A model generated the notes under the pieces. That model did not search any database. It had not been told where the DNA came from and saw only the letters and a list, made by a program, of their open reading frames with translations. Shown here piece after piece: positions 34,705 through 47,942 of a stretch of DNA of 64,000 nt. The stretch lies in the NCBI GenBank assembly GCA_033782935.1, contig JAWQEG010000279.1:2504001-2568000 (forward strand), written 5' to 3'. This DNA is from Petrolisthes cinctipes. Taxonomy: Eukaryota; Arthropoda; Malacostraca; Decapoda; Porcellanidae. Both the position numbers and the translations under genes were made by a program. The stretch's first letter is position 1. Each line of letters begins with the position of its first letter.

Positions 34705-36807
34705 CGCCTTTACGCACCTAAAATATCGATTTTTAGCATGTTTTGAGCCTATATTTTTAAAAATATTCTAGCACTGAGTAGGCATGTACAGATCGCTTCC
34801 GGGACCCCAAAATATCGAATTTTCGGGTGTTTTGAGCTTGAATTTGAGATATAAACGAGTACAGAAGATGCATGCACATATTGACTTTTGGGCACCTAAG
34901 ATATCGATTTTGAGCATGTTTTGAGCCTATATTTTGAAAACATTCTAGCACTGAGTAGGCATGTAGAGATCGCTTCTGGGACCACAAAATATCGAATTTT
35001 CGGGTGTTTTGAGCCTGAATTTGAGATATAAACGAGTATAAAAGATGCATACACATATTGACTTTGGGCACCAAAAATATCGATTTTTAGCATGTTTTGG
35101 GCCTGAATTTTGAAAATACTCTAACTCGGAGTAGGCATGTACAGATCGCTTCTGGGACCCAAAAATATCGAATTTTCGGGTGTTTTGGGCCTGAATTTGA
35201 GATATCGCCTTTACGCATCTGAAATATCGATTTTTAGCATTTTTTGAGCCTATATTTTGAAAATATTCTAGCACTGAGTAGGCATGTACAGATCGATTCT
35301 GGGACCCCAAAATATCGATTTTTCGGGTGTTTTGAGCTTGAATTTGAGATATAAACGAGTACAGAAAATGCATGCACATATCGACTTTTGGGCACCTAAA
35401 ATATCGATTTCGAGCATGTTTTGAGCCTATATTTTGAAAACATTCTAGCACTGAGTAGGCTACCACGGAGTAGGCATGTACAGATCGCTTCTGGGACCCC
35501 AAAATATCTAATTTTCGGGTGTTTAGTGCCAGAATTTGAGATATAAACGGGTACAGAAGATGCATGCACATATCGACTTTTCGGCACCTAAAAGATCGAT
35601 TTTCAGTATGTTTTTGGCCTTTATTTTGAAAATACTCTAACACGGAGTAGGCATGTACAAATCCCTTATTGGACCCCTAAATATCGAATTTTCGGGTGTT
35701 TTGGGACTGAATTTGAGATGTCGACTTTTTGGCACCTAAAAGATCGATTTTTAGCATGTTTTGAGCCTATATTTTGAAAATATTCTAGCACTGAGTAGGC
35801 ATGTACAGATTGCTTCTGGGACCCCAAAATATTGAATTTTCGGGTGTTTTGAGCCTGAATTTGAGATATAAAAGGGTACCGAAGATACATGCACATATTG
35901 ACTTTGGGCATCTAAAATATCGATTTTCAGCATGTTTTGGGCATGTATTTTGAAAATACTCTAACACGGAGTAGGCATGTACAGATCGCTTCTGGGACCC
36001 CAAAATATCGAATTTTCGGGTGTTTTGAGCCTGAATTTGAGATATAAACGGGTACTGAAGATGCATGCACATATCGACTTTTGGGCACCTAAAACATCGA
36101 TTTTGAGCATGTTTTGGGCCTGTATTTTGTAAATACTCTAACACGGAGTAGGCATGTACATATCGCTTCTGGGACCCCAAAATATCGAATTTTCGGGTGT
36201 TTTGGGCCTGAATTTGAGATATCGCCTTTACGCATCTAAAATATCTATTTTTAGCATGTTTTGAGCCTATATTTTGAAAATATTCTAGCACTGAGTAGGC
36301 ATGTACAGATCGATTCTGGGACCCCAAAATATCGATTTTTCGGGTGTTTTGAGCTTGAATTTGAGATATAAACGAGTACAGAAAATGCATGCACATATCG
36401 ACTTTTGGGCACCTAAAATATCGATTTCGAGCATGTTTTGAGCCTATATTTTGAAAACATTCTAGCACTGAGTAGGCTAACACGGAGTAGGCATGTACAG
36501 ATCGCTTCTGGGACCCCAAAATATTGAATTTTCGGGTGTTTTGAGCCTGAATTTGAGATATAAACGGGTACTGAAGATGCATGCACATATCGACTTTTGT
36601 GCACCTAAAACATCGATTTTCAGTATGTTTTGGGCCTGTATTTTGAAAATACTCTAACACGGAGTAGGCATGTACAGATCGCTTCTGGGAACCCTAAATA
36701 TCGAATTTTCGGGTGTTTTGGGACTGAATTTGAGATATCGACTTTTTGGCACCTAAAAGATCGATTTTTAGCATGTTTTTAGCCTATATTTTGAAAATAT
36801 TTTAGCA
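34705..36807. repeat. Satellite block with two further 192-bp monomers
   Basis: Twelve to thirteen monomers. The 192-bp units at 35,284-35,475 (tail TACCACGGAG) and 36,301-36,492 are only 1,017 bp apart, closer than elsewhere. The stretch 34,784-35,660 resembles 29,299-30,170, with the same ATGTAGAGAT unit and GCTTGAATTTGAG variants. The right edge leads into the first 10-bp junction deletion at 36,808. Confidence 0.88.
36670..36807. repeat. S monomer with 10-bp junction deletion (first of eight)
   Basis: The usual GCACTGAGTAGGCATGTACAG is shortened to GCACTGTACAG, losing GAGTAGGCAT across the monomer boundary, so this unit is 138 bp. The following monomer always reads ATTGCATCTGGGACCGC with AATTTTTGGGTG. 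The same junction and linked variants occur before 42,637, 49,791, 52,138, 55,783, 58,102, 60,421 and 63,565. All eight probably descend from a single event. Confidence 0.9.
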
Positions 36808-39313
36808 CTGTACAGATTGCATCTGGGACCGCAAAATATTGAATTTTTGGGTGTTTTGAGCCTGAATTTGAGATATAAACGGGTACAGAAGATGCATGCA
36901 CATATCGACTTTTGGGCACCTAAAAGATCGATTTTCAGTATGTTTTTGGCCTGTATTTTGAAAATACTCTAACACGGAGTAGGCATGCACAGATACCTTC
37001 TGGGACCTCTAAATATCGAATTTTCGGGTGTTTTGGGACTGAATTTGAGATATCGATTTTTTGGCACCTAAAATGTCGATTTTTAGCATGTTTTTAGCCT
37101 ATATTTTGAAAATATTCTAGCACTGAGTAGGCATGTACAGATTGCTTCTGGGACCCCAAAATATTGAATTTTCGGGTGTTTTGAGCCTGAATTTGAGATA
37201 TAAACGGGTACAGAAGATATATGCACATATTGACTTTGGGCACCAAAAATATCGATTTTCAGCATTTTTTGGGCCTGAATTTTGAAAATACTCTAACACG
37301 GAGTAGGCATGTACAGATCGCTTCTGGGACCCCAAAATATCGAATTTTCGGGTGTTTAGGGCCAGAATTTGAGATATAAACGGGTACAGAAGATGCATGC
37401 ACATATCGACTTTTGGGCACCTAAAAGATCGATTTTCAGTATGTTTTTGGCCTGTATTTTGAAATTACTCTAACACGGAGTAGGCATGCACAGATACCTT
37501 CTGGGACCTCTAAATATCGAATTTTCGGGTGTTTTGGGACTGAATTTGAGATATCGATTTTTTGGCACCTAAAATGTCGATTTTTAGCATGTTTTTAGCC
37601 TATATTTTGAAAATATTCTAGCACTGAGTAGGCATTTACAGATTGCTTCTGGGACCCCAAAATATTGAATTTTCGGGTGTTTTGAGCCTGAATTTGAGAT
37701 ATAAACGGGTACAGAAGATACATGCACATATTGACTTTGGGCACCAAAAATATAGATTTTCAGCATGTTTTGGGCCTGTATTTTGAAAATACTCTAACAC
37801 GGAGTAGGCATGTACAGATACCTTCTAGGAGCTCTAAATATCGAATTTTCGGGTGTTTTGTGACTGAATTTGAGATATCGATTTTTTGGCACCTAAAATG
37901 TCGATTTTTAGCATGTTTTTAGCCTATATTTTGAAAATATTCTAACACGGAGTAGGCATGTACAGATCGCTTCTGGGACCCCAAAATATCGAATTTTCGG
38001 GTGTTTAGGGCCAGAATTTGAGATATAAACGGGTACAGAAGATGCATGCACATATCGACTTTTGGGCACCTAAAAGATCGATTTTCAGTATGTTTTTGGC
38101 CTGTATTTTGAAAATACTCTAACACGGAGTAGGCATGCACAGATACCTTCTGGGACCTCTAAATATCGAATTTTCGGGTGTTTTGGGACTGAATTTGAGA
38201 TATCGATTTTTTGGCACCTAAAATGTCGATTTTTAGCATGTTTTTAGCCTATATTTTTGAAAATATTCTAGCACTGAGTAGGCATGTACAGATTGCTTCT
38301 GGGACCCCAAAATATTGAATTTTAGGGTGTTTTGAGCCTGAATTTGAGATATAAACGGGTACAGAAGATACATGCACATATTGACTTTGGGCACCAAAAA
38401 TATCGATTTTCAGCATGTTTTGGGGCTGAATTTTGAAAATACTCTAACACGGAGTAGGCATGTACAGATCGCTTCTGGGACCCCAAAATATCGAATTTTC
38501 GGTTGTTTAGGGCCAGAATTTGAGATATAAACGGGTACAGAAGATGCATGCACATATCGACTTTTGGGCACCTAAAAGATCGATTTTCAGTATGTTTTTG
38601 GCCTGTATTTTGAAATTACTCTAACACGGAGTAGGCATGCACAGATACCTTCTGGGACCTCTAAATATCGAATTTTCGGGTGTTTTGGGCTTTAATTTGA
38701 GATATCGATTTTTAGGCACCTAAAATGTCGATTTTTAGCATGTTTTTAGCCTATATTTTGTAAATATTCTAGCACTGAGTAGGCATGTACAGATTGCTTC
38801 TGGGACCCCAAAATATTGATTTTTCGGGTGTTTTGAGCCTGAATTTGATATATAAACGGGTACAGAAGATACATGCACATATTGACTTTGGGCACCAAAA
38901 ATATAGATTTTCAGCATGTTTTGGGCCTGAATTTTGAAAATAATCTAACACGGAGTAGGCATGTACAGATCGCTTCTGGGACCCCAAAATATCGAATTTT
39001 CGGGTGTTTAGGGCCAGAATTTGAGATATAAACGAGTATCGAAGAAGCATACACATATTGACTTTGGGCACCAAAAATATCGATTTTCAGCATGTTTTGA
39101 GCCTGAATTATGAAAATACTCTAACACGAAGTAGGCATGTACAGATCGCTTCAGGGACCCCAAAATATCGAATTTTCGGGTGTTTAGGGCCAGAATTTGA
39201 GATATAAACGGGTACAGAAGATGCATGCACATATCGACTTTTGTGCACCTAAAAGATCGATTTTCAGTATGTTTTTGGCCTGTATTCTGAAAATACTCTA
39301 ACACTGAGTAGGC

Positions 39314-41818
39314 ATGTACAGATCGCTTCTGGGACCCCTAAATATCGAATTTTCGGGTGTTTTGGGACTGAATTTGAGATATCGACTTTTTGGCACCTAA
39401 AAGATCGATTTTTAGCATGTTTTTAGCCTATATTTTGAAAATATTTTAGCACTGAGTAGGCATGTACAGATTGCTTCTGGGACCCCAAAATATTGAATTT
39501 TCGGGTGTTTTGAGCCTGAATTTGAGATATAAACGGGTACAGAAGATACATGCACATATTGACTTTGGGCACCAAAAATATCGATTTTCAGCAAGTTTTG
39601 GGCCTGAATTTTGAAAATACTCTAACACTGAGTAGGCATGTACAGATTGCTTCTGGGACCCCAAAATATTGAATTTTCGGGTGTTTTGAGCCTGAATTTG
39701 AGATATAAACGGGTACTGAAGATGCATGCACATATCGACTTTTGTGCACCTAAAAGATCGATTTTCAGTATGTTTTGAGCATGTATTTTGAAAATACTCT
39801 AACACGGAGTAGGCATGTACAGATCGCTTCTGGGACCCCTAAATATCGAATTTTCGGGTGTTTTGGGACTGAATTTGTGATATCGACTTTTTGGCACCTA
39901 AAAGATCGATTTTTAGCATGTTTTTAGCCTATATTTTGAAAATATTCTAGCACTGATTAGGCATGTACAGATTGCTTCTGGGACCCCAAAATATTGAATT
40001 TTCGGGTGTTTTGAGCCTGAATTTGAGATATAAACGGGTACAGAAGATACATGCACATATTGACTTTGGGCACCAAAAATATCGATTTTCAGCAAGTTTT
40101 GGGCCTGAATTTTGAAAATACTCTAACACTGAGTAGGCATGTACAGATTGCTTCTGGGACCCCAAAATATTGAATTTTCGGGTGTTTTGAGCCTGAATTT
40201 GAGATATAAACGGGTACTGAAGATGCATGCACATATCGACTTTTGTGCACCTAAAACATCGATTTTCAGTATGTTTTGGGCCTGTATTTTGAAAATACTC
40301 TAACACGGAGTAGGCATGTACAGATCGCTTCTGGGACCCCTAAATATCGAATTTTCGGGTGTTTTGGGACTGAATTTGAGATATCGACTTTTTGGCACCT
40401 AAAAGATCGATTTTTAGCATGTTTTTAGCCTATATTTTGAAAATATTCTAGCACTGAGTAGGCATGTACAGATTGCTTCTGGGACCCCAAAATATTGAAT
40501 TTTCGGGTGTTTTGAGCCTGAATTTGAGATATAAACGAGTACAGAAGATACATGCACATGTTGACTATGGGCACCTAAAATATCGATTTTGAGCATGTTT
40601 TGAGCCTATATTTTGAAAACATTCTAGCTCTGAGTAGGCATGTACAGATCGCTTCTGGGACCCAAAAATATCGAATTTTCGGGTGTTTAGGGCCAGAATT
40701 TGATATATAAACGGGTACAGAAGATGCATGCACATATCGACTTTTCGGCACCTAAATGATCGATTTTCAGTATGTTTTTGGCCTGTATTTTGAAAATACT
40801 CTAACACGGAGTAGGCATGTACAGATACCTTCTGGGACCCCTAAATATCGAATTTTCGGGTGTTTTGGGACTGAATTTGAGATATCGACTTTTTTGCACC
40901 TAAAAGATCGATTTTTAGCATGTTTTTAGCCTATATTTTGAAAATATTCTAGCACTGAGTAGGCATGTACAGATTGCTTCTGGGACCCCAAAATATTGAA
41001 TTTTCGGGTGTTTTGAGCCTGAATTTGAGATATAAACGGGTACAGAAGATACATGCACATATTGACTTTGGGCATCTAAAATATCGATTTTCAGCATGTT
41101 TTGGGCCTGTATTTTGAAAATACTCTAACACTGAGTAGGCATGTACAGATTGCTTCTGGGACCCCAAAATATTGAATTTTCGGGTGTTTTGAGCCTGAAT
41201 TTGAGATATAAACGGGTACTGAAGATGCATGCACATATCGACTTTTGTGCACCTAAAAGATCGATTTTCAGTATGTTTTGAGCATGTATTTTGAAAATAC
41301 TCTAACACGGAGTAGGCATGTACAGATCGCTTCTGAGACCCCTAAATATCGAATTTTCGGGTGTTTTGGGACTGAATTTGAGATATCGACTTTTTGGCAC
41401 CTAAAAGATCGATTTTTAGCATGTTTTTAGCCTATATTTTGAAAATATTCTAGCACTGAGTGGGCATGTACAGATTGCTTCTGGGACCCCAAAATATTGA
41501 ATTTTCGGGTGTTTTGAGCCTGAATTTGAGATATAAACGGGTACAGAAGATACATGCACATATTGACTTTGGGCACCAAAAATATCGATTTTCAGCAAGT
41601 TTTGGGCCTGAATTTTGAAAATACTCTAACACTGAGTAGGCATGTACAGATTGCTTTTGGGACCCCAAAATATCGAATTTTCGGGTGTTTTGAGCCTGAA
41701 TTTGAGATATAAACGGGTACTGAAGATGCATGCACATATCGACTTTTGTGCACCTAAAAGATCGATTTTCAGTATGTTTTGAGCATGTATTTAGAAAATA
41801 CTCTAACACGGAGTAGGC
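39314..41818. repeat. Five consecutive 501-bp trimers
   Basis: Monomer starts at 39,314, 39,462, 39,638, 39,815, 39,963, 40,139, 40,316, 40,464, 40,640, 40,817, 40,965, 41,141, 41,318, 41,466 and 41,642 give the lengths 148-176-177 five times in a row, exactly 2,505 bp. This is the most regular stretch of the window. The third trimer carries a different M-position monomer (40,464, tail GAAAACATTCTAGCTCTGAG), so the length pattern survived a change of subtype. Confidence 0.95.
39815..40315. repeat. Reference 501-bp trimer unit
   Basis: S is 39,815-39,962, M is 39,963-40,138 and L is 40,139-40,315. The trimer is a good reference for the higher-order unit because all three members have typical lengths and typical diagnostic bases. 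The CGAATTTTCGGG part of the dyad is intact in S, while M and L here carry the TGAATTTTCGGG form. Confidence 0.93.
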
Positions 41819-44800
41819 ATGTACAGATCGCTTCTGGGACCCCAAAATATCGAATTTTCGGGTATTTAGGGCCAGAATTTGAGATATAAACGGGTACAGA
41901 AGATACATGCACATATCGACTTTTGGGCACCTAAAAGATCGATTTTCAGTATGTTTTTGGCCTGTATTTTGAAAATACTCTAACACGGAGTAGGCATGTA
42001 CAGATACCTTCTGGGACCTCTAAATATCGAATTTTCGGGTGTTTTGGGACTGAATTTGAGATATCGATTTGTTGGCACCTAAAATGTCGATTTTTAGCAT
42101 GTTTTTCGCCTATATTTTGAAAATATTCTAGCACTGTGTAGGCATGTACAGATTGCTTCTGGGACCCCAAAATATTGAATTTTCGGGAGTTTTGAGCCTG
42201 AATTTGAGATATAAACGGGTACAGAAGATACATGCACATATTGACTTTGGGCATCTAAAATATCGATTTTCAGCATGTTTTGGGCCTGTATTTTGAAAAT
42301 ACTCTAACACTGAGTAGGCATGTACATATTGCTTCTGGGACCCCAAAATATTGAATTTTCGGGTGTTTTGAGCCTGAATTTGAGATATAAACGGGTACTG
42401 AAGATGCATGCACATATCGACTTTTGTGCACCTAAAAGATCGATTTTCAGTATGTTTTGAGCATGTATTTTGAAAATACTCTAACACGGAGGAGGCATGT
42501 ACAGATCGCTTCTGGGACCCCTAAATATCGAATTTTAGGGTGTTTTGGGACTGAATTTGAGATATCGACTTTTTGGCACCTAAAATATCGATTTTTAGCA
42601 TGTTTTTAGCCTATATTTTGAAAATATTTTAGCACTGTACAGATTGCATCTGGGACCGCAAAATATTGAATTTTTGGGTGTTTTGAGCCTGAATTTGAGA
42701 TATAAACGGGTACAGAAGATACATGCACATATTGACTTTGGGCATCTAAAATATCGATTTTCAGTATGTTTTGAGCATGTATTTTGAAAATACTCTAACA
42801 CGGAGTAGGCATGTACAGATCGCTTCTGGGACCCCAAAATATCGAATTTTCGTGTGTTTTGGGACTGAATTTGAGATATCGACTTTTTGGCACCTAAAAG
42901 ATCGATTTTTAGCATGTTTTTAGCCTATATTTTGAAAATATTCTAGCACTGAGTAGGCATGTACAGATTGCTTCTGGGACCCCAAAATATTGAATTTTCG
43001 GGTGTTTTGAGCCTGAATTTGAGATATAAACGGGTACAGAAGATACATGCACATATTGACTTTGGGCACCAAAAATATGGATTTTCAGCATGTTTTGGGC
43101 CTGAATTTTGAAAATACTCTAACACGGAGTAGGCATGTACAGATCGCTTCTGGGACCCCAAAATATCGAATTTTCGGGTTTTTAGGGCCAGAATTTGAGA
43201 TATAAACGGGTACAGAAGATGCATGCACATATCGACTTTTGGGCACCTAAAAGATCGATTTTAAGTATGTTTTAGGCCTGTATTTTGAAAATACTCTAAC
43301 ACGGAGTAGGCATGCACAGATACCTTCTGGGACCTCTAAATATAGAATTTTCGGGTGTTTTGGGACTGAATTTGTGATATCGATTTTTTGGCACCTAAAA
43401 TGTCGATTTTTAGCATGTTTTTAGCCTATATTTTGAAAATATTCTAGCACTGAGTAGGCATGTACAGATTGCTTCTGGGACCCCAAAATATTGAATTTTC
43501 GGGTGTTTTGAGCCTCAATTTGAGATATAAACGGGTACAGAAGATACATGCACATATTGACTTTGGGCACCAAAAATATCGATTTTCAGCATGTTTTGGG
43601 CCTGAATTTTGAAAATAATCAAACACGGAGTAGGCATGTACAGATCGCTTCTGGGACCCCAAAATATCGAATTTTCGGGTGTTTAGGGCCAGAATTTGAG
43701 ATATAAACGGGTACTGAAAATGCATGCACATATCGACTTTTGGGCACCTAAAAGATCGATTTTCAGTATGTTTTTGGCCTGTATTTTGAAAATACTCTAA
43801 CACGGAGTAGGCATGTACAGATACCTTCTGGGACCTCTAAATATCGAATTTTCGGGTGTTTTGGGACTGAATTTGAGATATCGATTTTTTGGCACCTAAA
43901 ATGTCGATTTTTAGCATGTTTTTAGCCTATATTTTGAAAATATTCTAACACGGAGTAGGCATGTACAGATCGCTTCTGGGACCCCAAAATATCGAATTTT
44001 CGGGTGTTTAGGGCCTGAATTTGAGATATAAACGGGTACAGAAGATGCATGCACATATCGACTTTTGGGCACCTAAAAGATCGATTTTCAGTATGTTTTT
44101 GGCCTGTATTTTGAAAATACTCTAACACGGAGTAGGCATGCACAGATACCTTCTGGGACCTCTAAATATCGAATTTTCGGGTGTTTTGGGACTGAATTTG
44201 AGATATCGATTTTTTGGCACCTAAAATGTCGATTTTTAGCATGTTTTTAGCCTATATTTTGAAAATATTCTAGAACTGAGTAGGCATGTACAGATTGCTT
44301 CTGGGACCCCAAAATATTGAATTTTCGGGTGTTTTGAGCCTGAATTTGAGATATAAACGGGTACAGAAGATGCATGCACATATCGACTTTTGGGCACCTA
44401 AAAGATTGATTTTCAGTATGTTTTTGGCCGGTATTTTGAAAATACTTTAACACGGAGTAGGCATTCACAGATACCTTCTGGGACCTCTAAATATCGAATA
44501 TTCGGGTGTTTTGGGACTGAATTTTAGATATCGATTTTTTGGCACCTAAAATGTCGATTTTTAGCATGTTTTTAGCCTATATTTTGAAAATATTCTAGCA
44601 CTGAGTAGGCATGTACAGATTGCTTCTGGGACCCCAAAATATTGAATTTTCGGGTGTTTTGAGCCTGAATTTGAGATATAAACGGGTACAGAAGATACAT
44701 GCACATATTGACTTTGGGCACCAAAAATATAGATTTTCAGCATGTTTTGTTCCTGAATTTTGAAAATACTCCAACACGGAGTAGGCATGTACAGATCGCT

Positions 44801-47800
44801 TCTGGGACCCCAAAATATCGAATTTTCGGGTGTTTAGGGCCAGAATTTGAGATATAAACGGGTACTGAAGATGCATGCACATATCGACTTTTGGGCACCT
44901 AAAATATCGATTTTCAGTATGTTTTTGGCCTGTATTTTGAAAATACTCTAACACGGAGTAGGCATGTACAGATACCTTCTGGGACCTCTAAATATCGAAT
45001 TTTCGGGTGTTTTGGGACGGAATTTGAGATATCGATTTATTGGCACCTAAAATGTCGATTTTTAGCATGTTTTTAGCCTATATTTTGAAAATATTCTAGC
45101 ACTGTGTAGGCATGTACAGATTGCTTCTGGGACCTTAAAATATTGAATTTTCGGGTATTTTGAGCCAGAATTTGAGATATAAACGGGTACTGAAGATGCA
45201 TGCACATATCGACTTTTGTGCACCTAAAAGATCGATTTTCAGTATGTTTTGAGCATGTATTTTGAAAATACTCTAACACGGAGTAGGCATGTACAGATCG
45301 CTTCTGGGACCCCTAAAGATCGAATTTTCGGGTGTTTTGGGACTGAATTTGAGATATCGACTTTTTGGCACCTAAAAGATCGATTTTTAGCATGTTTTTA
45401 GCCTATATTTTGAAAATATTCTAGCACTGAGTAGGCATGTACAGATTGCTTCTGTTATTCCAAAATATTTAATTTTCGGGTGTTTTGAGCCTGAATATAA
45501 GATATAAACGGGTACAGAAGATACATGCACATATTGACTTTGGGCACCAAAAATATCGATTTTCAGCATGTTTTGGGCCTGAATTTTGTAAATACTCTAA
45601 CACGGAGTAGGCATGTACAGATCGCTTCTGGGACCCCTAAATATCGAATTTTCGGGTGTTTTGGGACTGAATTTGAGATATCGACTTTTTGGCACCTAAA
45701 AGATCGATTTTTAGCATGTTTTTAGCCTATATTTTGAAAATATTCTAGCACTGAGTAGGCATGTACAGATTGCTTCTGGGATTCCAAAATATTGAATTTT
45801 CGGGTGTTTTGAGCCTGAATATAAGATATAAACGGGTACAGAAGATACATGCACATATTGACTTTGGGCACCAAAAATATCGATTTTCAGCATGTTTTGG
45901 GCCTGAATTTTGAAAATACTCTAACACGGAGTAGGCATGTACAGATCGCTTCTGGGACCCGAAAATATCGAATTTTCGGGTGTTTAGGGCCAGAATTTGA
46001 GATATAAACGGGTACAGAAGATGCATGCACATATCGACTTTTCGGCACCTAAAAGATCGATTTTCAGTATGTTTTTGGCCTGTATTTTGAAAATACTCTA
46101 ACACGGAGTAGGCATGTACAGATCCCTTCTGGGACCCCTAAATATCGAATTTTCGGGTGTTTTGGGACTGAATTTGAGATATTGACCTTTTGGCACCTAA
46201 AAGATCGATTTTTAGCATGTTTTTAGCCTATATTTTGAAAATATTCTAGCACTGAGTAGGCATGTACAGATTGCTTCTGGGACCCCAAAATATTGAATTT
46301 TCGGGTGTTTTGAGCCTGAATTTGAGATATAAACGGGTACTGAAGATGCATGCACATATCGACTTTTGTGCACCTAAAAGATCTATTTTCAGTATGTTTT
46401 GAGCATGTATTTTGAAAATACTCTAACACGCAGTAGGCATGTACAGATTGCTTCTGGGACCCCAAAATATTGAATTTTCGGGTGTTTTGAGCCTGAATTT
46501 GAGATATAAACGGGTACAGAAGATACATGCACATATCGACTTTTGGGCACCTAAAAGATCGATTTTCAGTATGTTTTTGGCCTTTATTTTGAAAATACTC
46601 TAACACGGAGTAGGCATGTACAGATACCTTCTGGGACCTCTAAATATCGAATTTTCGGGTGTTTTGGGACTGAATTTGAGATATCGATTTTTTGGCACCT
46701 AAAATGTCGATTTTTAGCATGTTTTTAGCCTATATTTTGAAAATATTCTAGCACTGTGTAGGCATGTACAGATTGCTTCTGGGACCCCAAAATATTGAAT
46801 TTTCGGGTGTTTTGAACCTAAATTTGAGATATAGACGGGTACTGAAGATACATGCACATATTGACTTTGGGCATCTAAAATATCGATTTTCAGCATGTTT
46901 TGGGCCTGTATTTTGAAAATACTCTAACACTGAGTAGGCATGTACAGATTGCTTCTGGGACCCCAAAATATCGAATTTTCGGGTGTTTTGAGCCTATATT
47001 TGAGATATAAACGGGTACTGAAGATGCATGCACATATCGACTCTTGTGCACCTAAAAGATCGATTTTCAGTATGTTTTGAGCATGTATTTTGAAAATACT
47101 CTAACACGGAGTAGGCATGTACAGATCGCTTCTGGGACCCCTAAATGTCGAATTTTCGGGTGTTTTGGGACTGAATTTGAGATATCGACTTTTTGGCACC
47201 TAAAAGATCGATTTTTAGCATGTTTTTAGCCTATATTTTGAAAATATTCTAGCACTGAGTAGGCATGTACAGATTGCTTCTGGGACCCCAAAATATTGAA
47301 TTTTCGGGTATTTTGAGCCTGAATTTGAGATATAAACGGGTACAGAAGATACATGCACATATTGACTTTGGGCACCAAAAATATCGATTTACAGCATGTT
47401 TTGGGCCTGAATTTTGAAAATACTCTAACACTGAGTAGGCATGTACAGATTGCATCTGGGACCCCAAAATATCGAATTTTCGGGTGTTTTGAGCCTGAAT
47501 TTGAGATATAAACGGGTACAGAAGATGCATGCACATATCGACTTTTGTGCACCTAAAAGATCGATTTTCAGTATGTTTTGAGCATGTATTTAGAAAATAC
47601 TCTAACACGGAGTAGGCATGTACATATCGCTTCTGGGACCCCTAAATATCGAATTTTCGGGTGTTTAGGGCCAGAATTTGAGATATAAACGGGTACAGAA
47701 GATACATGCACATATCGACTTTTGGGCACCTAAGAGATCGATTTTCAGTATGTTTTTGGCCTGTATTTTGAAAATACTCTAACACGGAGTAGGCATGTAC

Positions 47801-47942
47801 AGATACCTTCTGGGACCTCTAAATATCGAATTTTCGGGTGTTTTGGGACTGAATTTGAGATATCGATTTTTTGGCACCTAAAATGTCGATTTTTAGCATG
47901 TTTTTCGCCTATATTTTGAAAATATTCTAGCACTGTGTAAGC

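Larger units (their letters stand above)
36808..47942. repeat. 501-bp S-M-L trimer higher-order block
   Basis: About 67 monomers, most in the repeating order 148-176-177 bp. S units carry ACCCCTAAATATCGAATT or ACCTCTAAATATCG and GGGACTGAATTTGAG. M units carry ATTGCTTCTGGG, AATATTGAATT and GCACCAAAAATATCG. L units carry either GGGTGTTTAGGGCCAG or GGGTGTTTTGAGCC with CTTTTGTGCACC. Interruptions are almost all missing or extra whole monomers, for example missing M at 37,958, 43,961-44,610, 45,289 and 46,439. A GCATGCACAGATACCTTC S variant is frequent at 36,985-38,637. Confidence 0.93.
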
